From an uncultured Dorea sp. (lineage in GTDB: Bacteria > Bacillota > Clostridia > Lachnospirales > Lachnospiraceae): a stretch of DNA of 64,000 nucleotides. The position numbers were made by a program, and so were the translations under genes. Where the stretch lies: positions 28,250-92,249 of the forward strand of contig CANTDX010000007.1 of NCBI GenBank assembly GCA_947652615.1, read 5' to 3'. The notes under the pieces were generated by a model. It made no database searches. It saw only the letters and a program-made list of their open reading frames with translations, and had not been told where the DNA came from. Within the stretch, counting starts at the first letter, position 1; every line of letters begins with the position of its first letter. Shown here one piece after another: positions 33,530-43,669 of the stretch.

Positions 33530-34441
33530 ATGACGAGAGTGATTGGAGTGAGGTTCCGCCCGGCGGGGAAGATCTATTTCTTCTCACCGGGGAAATATGA
33601 TGTCAAGACCGGCGATAAGGTCATCGTTGAGACGGCGAGAGGCGTGGAGTTCGGCTCGGTTGTCCTGGGACTTAAGGAAGTGGAGGATGACAAGATCACC
33701 CAGCCGTTGAAGTCTGTGATCCGGATCGCGACCCAGGATGATATCCGCAAGGAGGAGAAGAACCGGGAGAAGGAGAAGGAAGCCTTCAATATCTGCCTGG
33801 AGAAGATTCGTAAGCATGGGTTGGAGATGAAGCTGATCGACGCGGAGTACACGTTTGACAATAATAAGGTTCTCTTCTACTTCACGGCGGACGGGAGGAT
33901 CGACTTCCGTGAGCTGGTCAAGGATCTGGCGAGTGTCTTCCGTACAAGGATCGAGCTTCGTCAGATCGGCGTGCGGGACGAGACGAAGATACGCGGGGGG
34001 ATCGGGATCTGCGGGCGTCCTCTGTGCTGCCACACGTATCTGACAGAATTCGCCCCCGTATCGATCAAGATGGCGAAGGAGCAGAATTTATCTCTGAATC
34101 CGTCCAAGATCTCGGGTGTGTGCGGCAGGCTGATGTGCTGCCTGACCAATGAGGAGGAGACTTATGAGGAGCTGAACAGCAGATTGCCGTCAGGCGGTGA
34201 TCATGTGACGACGCCGGACGGGCTTAAGGGCGACGTGCAGTCGGTCAATGTGCTGCGGCAGCTTGTGAAGGTGATCGTGACGCTGGAAAATGACGAGAAA
34301 GAGATCCGTGAGTATAAGGCCAGGGAGCTTAAGTTCAAGCCAAGGCGCAAGAAGAAGGATATGAGGCTGTCCAGGGAAGAGATGGCGGAGCTTAAGGCGC
34401 TGGAAGAGAAGAACGCGGCTTCCAAATTAGATGATGAATAA
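33530..34441 (+). CDS. ricT: PSP1 domain regulator RicT (YaaT)
   Basis: 303 residues. PSP1 domain with conserved Cys clusters CGRPLCCHTYL and CGRLMCCLTNEEETY. In Bacillus the RicA-RicF-RicT complex holds iron-sulfur clusters, stimulates RNase Y processing and speeds the Spo0A phosphorelay. All four CC-type Cys are intact here. RicA and RicF are not in the window. Overlaps the next gene by 11 nt. Confidence 0.93.
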   Translation: MTRVIGVRFRPAGKIYFFSPGKYDVKTGDKVIVETARGVEFGSVVLGLKEVEDDKITQPLKSVIRIATQDDIRKEEKNREKEKEAFNICLEKIRKHGLEMKLIDAEYTFDNNKVLFYFTADGRIDFRELVKDLASVFRTRIELRQIGVRDETKIRGGIGICGRPLCCHTYLTEFAPVSIKMAKEQNLSLNPSKISGVCGRLMCCLTNEEETYEELNSRLPSGGDHVTTPDGLKGDVQSVNVLRQLVKVIVTLENDEKEIREYKARELKFKPRRKKKDMRLSREEMAELKALEEKNAASKLDDE

Positions 34442-35180
34442 GCGGGAATTAGTGAGAGAAGGAGAACGCCTGGACGATCTGCAGATCAAAGGATACGAGA
34501 TCATACAGAGTCCGGGGCGTTTTTGTTTTGGCATGGATGCGGTTCTCCTCTCATCTTATGCAAATGTGAGGAAGAATGAGAGAGCGCTGGATCTTGGGAC
34601 GGGAACGGGGATCCTGCCGATTCTTCTGGAGGCGAAGAATGAAGGGCTTCATTATACCGGGCTTGAGATACAGGAAGAGAGCGCGGATATGGCCAGAAGA
34701 AGTGTCAGATACAACGGTCTGGAGGAGAAGATCGACATTATAACAGGAGATATCAGGGAGGCATCGGGGATCTTCGGACCGGCTTCTTTCCAGGTGGTCA
34801 CGGTGAACCCGCCCTATATGATCGGCGAGCACGGGCTTAAGAATGAGAATGAGGCGCTGTATATCGCAAGGCATGAGGCGCTGTGTACGCTGGACGATAT
34901 TCTTAGGGAAAGTGCAAGGCTCCTGCCGCCAAGGGGCAGGTTCTATATGGTACACCGGCCTTTCCGGCTGCCGGAGATCTTGTCGAAGATGTCGGCATAC
35001 CGGATCGAGCCTAAGCGGATGCGCCTGGTCTATCCGCGTGTGGACAGGGAGCCTAATATGGTGCTGATCGAGGGGCTTCGGGGCGGCAATCCCAGGATGC
35101 AGGCGGAGCCGCCGTTGATCGTGTATGAGAAGGACGGAAGCTATACGGATGAGCTGCGGCGGATCTACGGCTGTGGGTAG
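34431..35180 (+). CDS. TrmN6/YabB-like methyltransferase
   Basis: 249-residue SAM-dependent methyltransferase. SAM motif I is ALDLGTGTGILPILL; the adenine-N6 catalytic tetrad is TVNPPYMIG. N-terminal DDLQIKGYEIIQSPGRFCFG is typical of the family that modifies A37 of tRNA-Val in Escherichia coli. Bacillus yabB holds the same position. Start ATG 34431 lies within ricT. RNA target not certain. Confidence 0.9.
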   Translation: MMNKRELVREGERLDDLQIKGYEIIQSPGRFCFGMDAVLLSSYANVRKNERALDLGTGTGILPILLEAKNEGLHYTGLEIQEESADMARRSVRYNGLEEKIDIITGDIREASGIFGPASFQVVTVNPPYMIGEHGLKNENEALYIARHEALCTLDDILRESARLLPPRGRFYMVHRPFRLPEILSKMSAYRIEPKRMRLVYPRVDREPNMVLIEGLRGGNPRMQAEPPLIVYEKDGSYTDELRRIYGCG

Positions 35181-35239
35181 GACGTGCGGCAGAAGCGGAT
35201 GGAACGGGCAGGCTTATCCGTGCAGATAAGGTGGTAGAT

Positions 35240-36094
35240 ATGTCAGAATATGGGAATACATCAGGAACATTATATTTGTGCGCGACGCCGATCGGCAATC
35301 TGGAGGATATGACGCTGCGGTGTATCCGTATCCTGAAGGAAGTGGATGTGATCGCTGCGGAGGATACCCGCAACAGTATCAAGCTGCTGAATCATTTCGA
35401 GATCCGGACGCCTATGACCAGTTATCACGAGTATAACAAGATGGAGAAGGGACGCAGGCTTGTAGAGCGTCTTCTTCAAGGGGAAGATATCGCGCTGATC
35501 ACGGATGCCGGGACTCCGGGGATCTCTGATCCCGGCGAGGAGCTGGTTAGGATGTGCCGGGAGGCGGGTGTTGCAGTAACGGCGGTGCCGGGCGCGGCGG
35601 CGTGTATCACGGCACTTACCGTCTCCGGGCTTCCGACCAGAAGGTTTGCCTTCGAGGCATTTCTTCCGGCGGATAAGAAGGAGAGGCAGGCGGTTCTTGA
35701 GGAAATGAAGGAAGAGACCCGGACCATGGTGGTGTACGAGGCGCCCCACAGGCTTGTCCGGACACTTGGGGTATTGCTGGAGGCTCTTGGAAACCGCAGA
35801 ATCCGGGTATGCCGGGAGCTGACGAAGAAGCATGAGACGGTATATGCGGCAAGCCTTGAGGAAGCGCTTGCGTATTATGAGGCAAATGCACCTAAGGGCG
35901 AATGCGTGCTTGTGATCGAGGGGAAGAGCCGGGAGGAGATACGCGCCGGCGAGATTGCCAGATGGGAGAGCATGAGTGTGGAAGAGCACATGGAACACTA
36001 TCTTAAGGGCGGTATGGAGAAGAAAGAAGCCATGAAACAGGTGGCGAAGGACCGGGGAGTCAGCAAAAGACAGATTTATAGTCAACTTGTATAA
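35240..36094 (+). CDS. rsmI: 16S rRNA (cytidine-1402-2'-O)-methyltransferase
   Basis: 284 residues of the tetrapyrrole-methylase-like fold: LYLCATPIGNLEDMTLR, AAEDTRNSIKLLNHF, ITDAGTPGISDPGEEL, and a C-terminal helical domain with KKEAMKQVAKDRGVSKRQIY. Methylates C1402 of 16S rRNA at the ribose. ATG 35240 follows AAGGTGG; GTG 35231 is upstream in frame. The Bacillus equivalent is yabC, completing the conserved block. The small GIY-YIG gene (yazA) found between the two in Bacillus is missing. Confidence 0.95.
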   Translation: MSEYGNTSGTLYLCATPIGNLEDMTLRCIRILKEVDVIAAEDTRNSIKLLNHFEIRTPMTSYHEYNKMEKGRRLVERLLQGEDIALITDAGTPGISDPGEELVRMCREAGVAVTAVPGAAACITALTVSGLPTRRFAFEAFLPADKKERQAVLEEMKEETRTMVVYEAPHRLVRTLGVLLEALGNRRIRVCRELTKKHETVYAASLEEALAYYEANAPKGECVLVIEGKSREEIRAGEIARWESMSVEEHMEHYLKGGMEKKEAMKQVAKDRGVSKRQIYSQLV

Positions 36095-36111
36095 TATTTC
36101 ATAAAAAGATT

Positions 36112-36147
36112 GTTCAACTTGGGTATACCGGAAGTTGGACTTTTTTT
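36112..36147 (+). terminator. terminator of the pgi-rsmI gene block
   Basis: GTTCAACTT (36112-36120) pairs with AAGTTGGAC (36132-36140; one G-U), followed by seven T. Confidence 0.85.
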
Positions 36148-36218
36148 ATATACTTTTTAACAGAGCAAGACGGTATCACAGATACAAATTTTATTTAATT
36201 AATGGAGGGAAACCCAAA

Positions 36219-37331
36219 ATGGCAAGTTTATCATTAAAACACATTAATAAGACATATCCAAATGGTTTTGAAGCTGTAAAGGACTTCAACCTTGAGATTG
36301 AAGATAAGGAATTCGTCATCTTCGTAGGACCTTCAGGATGTGGTAAGTCAACAACACTTCGTATGGTAGCAGGTCTGGAAGATATTTCTTCTGGTGAGTT
36401 ATGGATCGGCGACAAGCTGGTTAACGATGTAGAGCCTAAGGACAGAGATATTGCGATGGTATTCCAGAACTACGCTCTGTATCCACATATGACAGTATAT
36501 GACAACATGGCATTTGGTCTTAAGCTGAGAAAAGTACCGAAGGATGAGATCGACAAGATGGTACGCGAAGCTGCTAAGATTCTTGACCTGGAAGCATTAT
36601 TAGACCGTAAGCCGAAGGCTCTTTCCGGTGGTCAGAGACAGCGTGTTGCTATGGGACGTGCAATCGTTCGTAATCCTAAGGTATTCCTTATGGATGAGCC
36701 TCTTTCTAACTTGGATGCTAAGCTGCGTGGACAGATGCGTATTGAGATCTCCAAGCTTCATCAGAGATTGGGTACAACTATCATCTATGTAACACATGAC
36801 CAGACAGAGGCTATGACACTTGGTACCAGAATCGTAGTTATGAGCGCTGGTATCGTTCAGCAGGTAGATACTCCTCAGACATTGTACGATCGTCCGTGCA
36901 ACCTGTTCGTTGCTGGATTCATCGGATCACCGCAGATGAACTTCGTAGATGCTAAGTGTAAGGTAGAGGGCAAGAAGGTTTCTCTCATTGCCGGACCTGC
37001 ATCTATCGAGCTTCCGGAAGCTAAGGCTAAGAAGCTGATCGACGGCGGTTACAACGGAAAGACTGTTGTACTTGGTATCCGTCCAGAGGATGTACATGAT
37101 GAGCCAGACTTCCTTGCTAAGTCTCCTAACACGATCATCGAAGCTACAATCCGTGTATACGAGATGCTTGGTGCAGAAGTATACCTGCACTTCGATTACG
37201 AAGGATCTACTATGACAGCAAGAGTTGATCCAAGAACTGCTGCAAGAACAGGCGATACTGTTAAGTTCGCACTGGATGCTGACAGAATTCACGTATTCGA
37301 CAAAGAGACAGAGAACACAATTACGAACTAG
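36219..37331 (+). CDS. carbohydrate ABC transporter ATPase, MsmK/UgpC type
   Basis: 370 residues. Nucleotide-binding domain with Walker A GPSGCGKSTTLRMVAGLE, signature ALSGGQRQRVAMGRAI, Walker B VFLMDEPLSNLDAKL and H-loop VTHDQTEAMTL, then a C-terminal OB/regulatory domain (from about 240). No permease or binding protein is nearby, which is normal for the shared MsmK-type ATPase that energises many sugar transporters. Codon choice (GTA, ACA, GCT, CGT) differs from neighbours and suggests strong expression. Start follows GGAGGG. Flanked by terminators on both sides. Confidence 0.93.
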   Translation: MASLSLKHINKTYPNGFEAVKDFNLEIEDKEFVIFVGPSGCGKSTTLRMVAGLEDISSGELWIGDKLVNDVEPKDRDIAMVFQNYALYPHMTVYDNMAFGLKLRKVPKDEIDKMVREAAKILDLEALLDRKPKALSGGQRQRVAMGRAIVRNPKVFLMDEPLSNLDAKLRGQMRIEISKLHQRLGTTIIYVTHDQTEAMTLGTRIVVMSAGIVQQVDTPQTLYDRPCNLFVAGFIGSPQMNFVDAKCKVEGKKVSLIAGPASIELPEAKAKKLIDGGYNGKTVVLGIRPEDVHDEPDFLAKSPNTIIEATIRVYEMLGAEVYLHFDYEGSTMTARVDPRTAARTGDTVKFALDADRIHVFDKETENTITN

Positions 37332-37379
37332 TTTGTTTTGTATCAATTTGGTGATAATGAAATATCTGATAAGTGATAA

Positions 37380-37409
37380 GAACGGCAGCCTAGAAGGCTG
37401 CCGTTCTTA
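37380..37409 (+). terminator. terminator of the ABC ATPase gene
   Basis: GAACGGCAGCC-TAGAA-GGCTGCCGTTC is a perfect 11-bp stem with a 5-nt loop followed by TTAT. Confidence 0.85.
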
Positions 37410-37432
37410 TATGTGAAAATTAGAGTATACTC

Positions 37433-37462
37433 TTGTCCGTATACGGTATTGTGTGGTAGAAT
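37433..37462 (+). promoter_or_regulatory. promoter of the CdaR-type regulator gene
   Basis: TTGTCC (37433-37438), 18-bp spacer, TAGAAT (37457-37462). Two GTATAC hexamers flank the -35 box and could be operator half-sites. Confidence 0.45.
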
Positions 37463-37497
37463 AAAACATGTACGTTACAAAACAGGGAGGTAATCGA

Positions 37498-38598
37498 ATG
37501 TTATCAAATCAGATACTACATAAAGCAGTACAGGATATTAAGAGAATTACCGGTTTAGAATGTGCCGTATGGGATATGAAGGGAATCTGCTTAGTCATGA
37601 CGAATGAGCGTATGACAAGCCTTGATCAGGCGGTTGCAAAGTTCTGCGGGGCGGCGCCGACTGTGCAGGCGGAGGAACTTCTTTTTCGGATAGAGAAGGA
37701 TGTAGGGATGTTCCTTGTGCATGACGACGAGGATCCTTGCTACAGCCTTGTGCTGAAGGGCGGCAGCCCGCAGATGGAGATGGCGGGGAGACTTGGCGTA
37801 AGCCAGTTGGAGAATCTATTGTTTGCGTACAAGGAGAAGATGGATAAGAATCGTTTTATCCAAAATCTGATCCTGGACAATATGCTGTTGGTCGATGTGT
37901 ATAATCAGGCTAAGAAGATGAAGATCCCGGTGGAGCTCAGGCGGACGGTGTTCCTGATCGAAGCCAGGAATGAGGCGGAGAATCTGATCCTGGAGACCTT
38001 GAAGGGGTTGTATGCTACCGGCACGAAGGATTTCGTGACGGCTGTGGATGAGCGGCACGTGATCCTTGTGAAGGCGCTGGAGAATACGGATGATTATCTG
38101 CAGCTTGACCAGATCGCCAGGGAACTGGTGGATACCTTGAATATGGAAGCCATGGTCAGTGTGCGGATTGCTTACGGAACGATCATAAGCGAGCTTAAGG
38201 ATGTGTCCAAGTCATACAAGGAAGCAGATATGGCGCTGGAAGTAGGGCGTGTATTCTATGCGGATAAGAATATTCTTGCCTACAATGAGCTTGGGATCGG
38301 CAGGCTGATCCATCAGCTGCCGGCATCTCTGTGTTCGATGTTCCTGAATGAGGTGTTTGAAGGAAATACAGCGGATCAGTTTGAGGAAGAAGAATTGATC
38401 ACGGTCTATACATTTTTCGACAATAACCTGAATATCTCGGAGACAGCGAGACAGTTGTACGTGCACCGCAATACGCTGGTGTACCGGCTTGAGAAGATAC
38501 AGAAGAGGACAGGCCTTGACGTCAGAGTGTTCGAGGATGCGCTGACCTTCAAGATCGCCATGATGGTAGCCGACCATATGAAGTATATCGGCGGATAG
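37498..38598 (+). CDS. CdaR/PucR-type transcriptional regulator
   Basis: 366 residues. N-terminal sugar-diacid-recognition-like domain (about 1-130), a GGDEF-like degenerate middle domain (about 135-290, with AYGTIISELKDVSKSYKEA) and a C-terminal PucR-type helix-turn-helix (NISETARQLYVHRNTLVYRL, then TGLDVRVFEDALTFKIA). These regulators usually control sugar-acid or purine use. Start ATG 37498 follows GGGAGG. It lies between the shared sugar-transport ATPase and the aconitase-like gene; a link to either is possible but unproven. Confidence 0.87.
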   Translation: MLSNQILHKAVQDIKRITGLECAVWDMKGICLVMTNERMTSLDQAVAKFCGAAPTVQAEELLFRIEKDVGMFLVHDDEDPCYSLVLKGGSPQMEMAGRLGVSQLENLLFAYKEKMDKNRFIQNLILDNMLLVDVYNQAKKMKIPVELRRTVFLIEARNEAENLILETLKGLYATGTKDFVTAVDERHVILVKALENTDDYLQLDQIARELVDTLNMEAMVSVRIAYGTIISELKDVSKSYKEADMALEVGRVFYADKNILAYNELGIGRLIHQLPASLCSMFLNEVFEGNTADQFEEEELITVYTFFDNNLNISETARQLYVHRNTLVYRLEKIQKRTGLDVRVFEDALTFKIAMMVADHMKYIGG

Positions 38599-38661
38599 GA
38601 GCGCTGTTGGGGTAACACGGATACAGGAATGCGGATAAGTAGAACAGGAGAAGACAAAGAT

Positions 38662-40947
38662 ATGGTAAAATTATATGATAAAGGTGTTTATCTGTTAAAT
38701 GGAACAGAGATCGTGGAAGATGTGAATGAGGTCCGGACGAAGACCGGGAGAGAGGTATCCCAGGCAGAAGCGGCGAAGGAGACGATGGCATATCGGATAT
38801 TGGCGGATCACAATACGTCAGGGAATATGGAGCGGCTGCAGATCAAGTTCGACAAGCTGACCTCCCATGACATTACGTTTGTCGGGATCATTCAGACAGC
38901 AAGGGCATCAGGGCTTGAGCGGTTCCCGATTCCGTATGTGCTGACGAACTGCCACAATTCTCTGTGTGCGGTGGGCGGAACCATCAATGAGGATGACCAC
39001 ATGTTCGGCCTTACCTGTGCGAAGAAATACGGCGGTGTGTATGTACCTCCGCATCAGGCGGTCATTCACCAGTATGCGCGGGAGATGCTCGCAGGCGGCG
39101 GTAAGATGATCCTGGGATCGGACAGCCATACACGGTATGGAGCTCTTGGAACCATGGCGATGGGCGAAGGCGGACCGGAGCTTGTGAAGCAGTTATTGAA
39201 TAAGACCTATGATATCAAGATGCCGGGAGTGGTAGCCATCTATCTTGACGGAGAGCCTGTTAAGGGCGTGGGACCGCAGGACGTGGCGCTTGCCATTATC
39301 GGCGCAACATTCGGCAACGGATATGTGAATAATAAGGTGATGGAATTCGTAGGGCCCGGCGTCAAGAGCTTAAGTGCGGATTTCCGTATCGGAGTCGACG
39401 TTATGACTACGGAGACCACCTGCCTGTCTTCCATCTGGACGACGGACGAGACGATCCGGGAGTTCTATGAGACTCACGGAAGGGAAGCAGAATATAAGGA
39501 ACTGAATCCGGGAGCTGCGGCATATTATGACGGTCTGGTATACGTGAACTTAAGTGAGATCAGGCCTATGATTGCGATGCCGTTCCATCCGTCTAATGTA
39601 TATACGATCGACGAGGTCAACGCGAACCTTAAGGATGTGCTTCATGATGTGGAGGAGAAGGCTAAGGTTAGTCTTGACGGGGCTGTGGACTATACGCTGC
39701 AGGACAAGATCGTAGACGGCAGGTTGTACGTGGAGCAGGGAATCATCGCGGGATGTGCAGGCGGCGGATTCGAGAATATCTGCGCGGCGGCAGATATCAT
39801 ACGCGGACGCTATATCGGTGCGGATGAATTCACCTTCAGTGTGTATCCGGCGAGTACGCCGATCTATATGGAACTGGTGAAGAACGGCGCGGTTGCGGAT
39901 CTGATGCAGGCGGGAACGATCGTGAAGACGGCGTTCTGCGGACCGTGCTTCGGTGCGGGAGATACGCCGGCGAACAATGCGTTCTCCGTCCGTCACTCAA
40001 CGAGGAACTTCCCCAACCGTGAAGGCTCTAAGCTGCAGAGCGGTCAGATCGCGTCCGTGGCTCTTATGGATGCGCGTTCGATCGCGGCGACGGCGGCGAA
40101 CAAGGGCTTCCTGACTCCGGCGACGGCTATGGATGTGGAGTATCAGGGGCGGAAGTATCATTTCGACCGGAAGATCTACGCGAACCGTGTATTCGACAGC
40201 AAGGGGGAGGCGGATCCGTCTGTGGAGATCAAGTTTGGCCCGAATATCAAGGATTGGCCGAAGATGGCGGCATTGCCGGAGAATCTGCTTCTGAAAGTAG
40301 TATCTGAGATCCACGACCCGGTTACGACGACAGACGAGCTGATCCCGTCCGGGGAGACATCTTCTTACCGTTCCAATCCTCTGGGACTGGCGGAGTTCGC
40401 ACTGTCAAGGAAGGATCCGGCGTATGTGGGCCGGGCCAAAGAGGTACAGAAGGCGGAGAAGGCGATCGAGGCAGGTGAGTGTCCGGCGGAGGTGCTTGAG
40501 GAGCTTAAGCCGGTGATGGTGAAGATCCATGAGACATATCCGGAGATCGGAAGTGTGAATCTGGGGATCGGCAGCACGATCTTCGCAGTGAAGCCGGGAG
40601 ACGGTTCTGCCAGGGAACAGGCTGCATCATGTCAGAAGGTGCTTGGCGGCTGGGCGAATATTGCCAATGAGTATGCGACCAAGAGATACCGCTCCAATCT
40701 GATCAACTGGGGCATGCTTCCATTTACCACGGAAGAAGATCATGAGAGCTTAAGCTTTAAGAACGGAGATTATATCTTCGTGCCAAAGATCAGGAAAGCG
40801 GTCGAAGAGAAGCAGGCCGAGATCAAGGCCTATGTAGTGGGGGCCGGAGAAGCCTGGAAGGAGATCACGCTTAAGACAGGAGATATGACGGATGCGGAGC
40901 GTGAGATTATATTAAAAGGATGCCTGATCAATTATTATAGAGGATAA
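38662..40947 (+). CDS. aconitase-family hydratase (YbhJ-like)
   Basis: 761 residues. The [4Fe-4S] ligands appear as Cys in [10 protein letters not shown] and [16 protein letters not shown], followed by the swivel-domain substrate loop [14 protein letters not shown], so the active site looks complete. Sequence style matches the group annotated in Clostridia as hydratase and related to Escherichia coli YbhJ more than the citrate-cycle AcnA. The substrate is unknown; aconitate, isopropylmalate or homologues are possible. Start ATG 38662 follows CAGGAG. Ends in a strong terminator. Confidence 0.87.
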   Translation: MVKLYDKGVYLLNGTEIVEDVNEVRTKTGREVSQAEAAKETMAYRILADHNTSGNMERLQIKFDKLTSHDITFVGIIQTARASGLERFPIPYVLTNCHNSLCAVGGTINEDDHMFGLTCAKKYGGVYVPPHQAVIHQYAREMLAGGGKMILGSDSHTRYGALGTMAMGEGGPELVKQLLNKTYDIKMPGVVAIYLDGEPVKGVGPQDVALAIIGATFGNGYVNNKVMEFVGPGVKSLSADFRIGVDVMTTETTCLSSIWTTDETIREFYETHGREAEYKELNPGAAAYYDGLVYVNLSEIRPMIAMPFHPSNVYTIDEVNANLKDVLHDVEEKAKVSLDGAVDYTLQDKIVDGRLYVEQGIIAGCAGGGFENICAAADIIRGRYIGADEFTFSVYPASTPIYMELVKNGAVADLMQAGTIVKTAFCGPCFGAGDTPANNAFSVRHSTRNFPNREGSKLQSGQIASVALMDARSIAATAANKGFLTPATAMDVEYQGRKYHFDRKIYANRVFDSKGEADPSVEIKFGPNIKDWPKMAALPENLLLKVVSEIHDPVTTTDELIPSGETSSYRSNPLGLAEFALSRKDPAYVGRAKEVQKAEKAIEAGECPAEVLEELKPVMVKIHETYPEIGSVNLGIGSTIFAVKPGDGSAREQAASCQKVLGGWANIANEYATKRYRSNLINWGMLPFTTEEDHESLSFKNGDYIFVPKIRKAVEEKQAEIKAYVVGAGEAWKEITLKTGDMTDAEREIILKGCLINYYRG

Positions 40948-40961
40948 TATGCAATATTTCG

Positions 40962-40991
40962 AAAGAGGCTGCAACAGTAGCCTCTTTTTTT
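40962..40991 (+). terminator. terminator of the hydratase gene
   Basis: AAAGAGGCT (40962-40970) pairs with AGCCTCTTT (40979-40987) around an 8-nt loop, followed by a T-run. Confidence 0.88.
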
Positions 40992-41052
40992 GACTCTTAT
41001 GTATATACGGAAATGAGACGGTGCAAATTGATTATTGCAGGGAGGAGAAGAT

Positions 41053-41532
41053 ATGAGATGCGACGCGAAGACATTTGCGCAGATGTATGAGACTGTCTAT
41101 GTGGATCTGTACCGGTTTGCCCTGTGCATGATGCAGAATCAGCAGGAGGCGGAGGACGCGGTCAGCGAAGCGGTGGTTGCAGCTTATGAGAACATAGGGA
41201 AGCTTAAGAAACCAGACGCTTTCAGAAGCTGGATATTTACGATAGTGTCGAACATATGCAAGAAGAGACTGAAAAAAGAAGCGGCAAGGCGGGATTACTT
41301 CGGGGAAGAGACATATGTGCAGGCGGCCTATGAGGACCCAGATGTTGGCCTGGCTGTAGACGTCAGGAAGGCATTCTTCCTTTTGGAGGAGGAGGAGCAG
41401 ACGATCGTGGGTTTATCGGTCTTCGGCGGCTATAACAGCAGGGAGATCGGGGATGCCTTGAAGATGAACCCCAATACGGTTCGTTCCAAGAGGAGCCGTG
41501 CGCTGCAGAAGATGGAATGTGTGTTGAGATAA
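41053..41532 (+). CDS. ECF-type RNA polymerase sigma factor
   Basis: 159 residues. Region 2 contains YRFALCMMQNQQEAEDAVSE and region 2.4 DAFRSWIFTIVSNICKKRL. Region 4 reads FGGYNSREIGDALKMNPNTV then RSKRSRALQKME. Start ATG 41053 follows GGGAGGAG. The next gene begins 18 bp later with AAAGGAGG and encodes a single-pass membrane protein, the classic arrangement of an ECF sigma factor with its anti-sigma partner. The signal is likely extracytoplasmic. Confidence 0.92.
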   Translation: MRCDAKTFAQMYETVYVDLYRFALCMMQNQQEAEDAVSEAVVAAYENIGKLKKPDAFRSWIFTIVSNICKKRLKKEAARRDYFGEETYVQAAYEDPDVGLAVDVRKAFFLLEEEEQTIVGLSVFGGYNSREIGDALKMNPNTVRSKRSRALQKMECVLR

Positions 41533-41550
41533 GTGAAAGGAGGCGGCTGT

Positions 41551-43587
41551 ATGAATAAGAGAGAACAGGATGTATTAGATCAGGTAAGGCAGAGGACGGC
41601 GGACATAAAGGTCCCGGAGAAGCTTGAGCCGGACAATATCCGCCGAATGCTGGAAGAGAAGGAGAGGGAGAAGGAAAAGAAAGAAAATAAAAAGTCCAGA
41701 TGGGGAGTCCGGAAGACCAGTGCATTGGCAGCGGCGTGCGCGGCGGCTGTGATCGGTATAGCTGCATGGAAGACTTCGGGAGCGGGCGGTACGGCAGATT
41801 CAAGGCCTGGGAACTGGGCATCGGGGATTGATATGCAAGATGAGATACAGATTGACGACAGCCGTATGATTGCCCAGGCAGAGAGCTATGACCAGGTCTA
41901 TGGTTACCTGGAGGAATATCAGAGGCAGTTAGAGAGAGAAGAGTCCGTTATAAAGCAGGAGGAGCAGCTATATGAAGCGGAAACGGGGGCGGCCGACGGC
42001 GGCATGACCGGAGAGGCTAAGATGATGGAGAACACTATGGAAGACAGGGCATCCACAGACAGCGCTCCGGCAGAGGCAGCACAGGATGTAAGCGAAGGAG
42101 GCGGATACTCGGAGACGAATGTAAGGCAGGAGGGTGTAGACGAGGGAGATATCGTGAAGACGGACGGGACTTATCTCTACGTTCTGGAAGATGACGGAGA
42201 TAAGATCGCCGTGGTCGATTCCAGGAACCAGGATATGAAGAAGGCGGCATCGATTGAGGTGGGCAGTAATTGCTATATCGAGGAATTCTATGTTGTGCCG
42301 GATCAGAAGAAGCTGGTGGCAGTCTGTACCCGGGGCGGGTCGGACCTGTTATATTCGGCGGACCCTTCTTACCGGGGAGTGGGCGACAGCTCGGCGGTTG
42401 TAGCTGTGACTTATGATATCGGGGATCCCACGAATCCTGTAGAAGAGGGAAGGGTTACACAAAGCGGATATTATAATTCTTCGAGGATGTCGAACGGGTA
42501 TCTGTATCTGTTCAGCGAGTACCATATCTGGAGCGAAGTAAGCCAGCATGAGCCAAGGGAATTCATTCCGCTGATCGGCGGAGATGTGATGAACGCGGAA
42601 GATATCTATCTTCCTCCGATCACTCAGGCTAATATGTACGAAGTTATCACGGCGGTAGATCTGAAGAAGCCGGATAAGACGAAGGACAGCAAGGCGATAT
42701 TATCGAAAGGCGGCAGCCTGTATGTGAGCAATCAGAATATCTACTTCTATGAGGAGGAATGGGGATATTCGGCCAGCGGGTGTGTCACAACCCTTCGTAA
42801 GGTCGCGTACAGGGACGGACAGTTAAAGGCGAAGGCACAGGGGCAGTTTGACGGGTATCTGAAGGATTCCTTCTGCATCGACGAGTATGACGGATGCCTG
42901 AGAGTGGTTGTGACCAAGCAAGACAGAGTGGGAGGAGATTCCAACGCCGTGTATATTCTGGACGGAGAATTAGAGCAGATCGGGGCCATAGAAGGACTTG
43001 CGAAGGATGAGAGAATCTATTCGGCGAGATTCATGGGAGATACGGCGTATTTCGTGACCTTCCGCGAGACGGACCCGCTGTTCAGCGCAGATCTGTCGAA
43101 CCCGAAGAAGCCGAAGATCGTCGGAGAGCTTAAGATCCCGGGATTCTCGGAGTATCTTCATTTCTATGGGGAAGACCGGCTTCTTGGAATCGGGATGAAT
43201 GTGGATGAGGAGACGCTGGTGACAGACGGCGTGAAGCTTACCATGTTCGACATATCCGACAAGACGGATGTGAAGGAGTCAGATACCCATGTGCTGAAGA
43301 ATGTATACGGCACGGAGGTCTCATATGATTATAAGGCGGCGTTGATCAGTCCGGAACGGAATATCATCGGATTCCCCGGGGATTCCGAAGGAGGTCAGAA
43401 GTATTTCCTCTTCGAGTATGATGAGGACGATGGATTCATCTGTAATATGGAAGAGAAGATCAATGGAAATGGAATGAGGAGTTCAAGAGGTCTCTATATA
43501 GAAGACACCCTGTATGTGGTTCAGGGAAATATTATAGAAGCGTACAGCCTGAAGGAGTATGAGAAAGTAGATGATCTGATCCTGTAA
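41551..43587 (+). CDS. membrane-anchored beta-propeller protein, probable sigma-factor partner
   Basis: 678 residues. A cytoplasmic, charged N-terminus (1-50; LDQVRQRTADIKVPEKLEP) resembles the start of anti-sigma factors. One membrane helix (about 56-74, SALAAACAAAVIGIAAW), an acidic linker and a large domain (from about 185: NVRQEGVDEGDIVKTDGTYL) follow. The EGDIVKTDG motif belongs to the secreted C-terminal beta-propeller family distantly related to WD-40. Together with the sigma factor it probably forms a sense-and-respond pair in which the propeller faces outside. Confidence 0.83.
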   Translation: MNKREQDVLDQVRQRTADIKVPEKLEPDNIRRMLEEKEREKEKKENKKSRWGVRKTSALAAACAAAVIGIAAWKTSGAGGTADSRPGNWASGIDMQDEIQIDDSRMIAQAESYDQVYGYLEEYQRQLEREESVIKQEEQLYEAETGAADGGMTGEAKMMENTMEDRASTDSAPAEAAQDVSEGGGYSETNVRQEGVDEGDIVKTDGTYLYVLEDDGDKIAVVDSRNQDMKKAASIEVGSNCYIEEFYVVPDQKKLVAVCTRGGSDLLYSADPSYRGVGDSSAVVAVTYDIGDPTNPVEEGRVTQSGYYNSSRMSNGYLYLFSEYHIWSEVSQHEPREFIPLIGGDVMNAEDIYLPPITQANMYEVITAVDLKKPDKTKDSKAILSKGGSLYVSNQNIYFYEEEWGYSASGCVTTLRKVAYRDGQLKAKAQGQFDGYLKDSFCIDEYDGCLRVVVTKQDRVGGDSNAVYILDGELEQIGAIEGLAKDERIYSARFMGDTAYFVTFRETDPLFSADLSNPKKPKIVGELKIPGFSEYLHFYGEDRLLGIGMNVDEETLVTDGVKLTMFDISDKTDVKESDTHVLKNVYGTEVSYDYKAALISPERNIIGFPGDSEGGQKYFLFEYDEDDGFICNMEEKINGNGMRSSRGLYIEDTLYVVQGNIIEAYSLKEYEKVDDLIL

Positions 43588-43610
43588 AGGGGATTACTAT
43601 TACAATGTGA

Positions 43611-43650
43611 CCGGTGCGGTTTGGTGTACCAGGACACCAGACCGCACCGG
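43611..43650. terminator. large hairpin between convergent propeller and bioY genes
   Basis: CCGGTGCGGTTTGGTGT (43611-43627) pairs with 43634-43650, 17 bp with one G-U pair and a 6-nt loop. No strong U-tract on either side, but the position between convergent genes suggests termination or 3'-end protection. Confidence 0.6.
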
Positions 43651-43669
43651 ATATCAAAAAGGGATTCTG

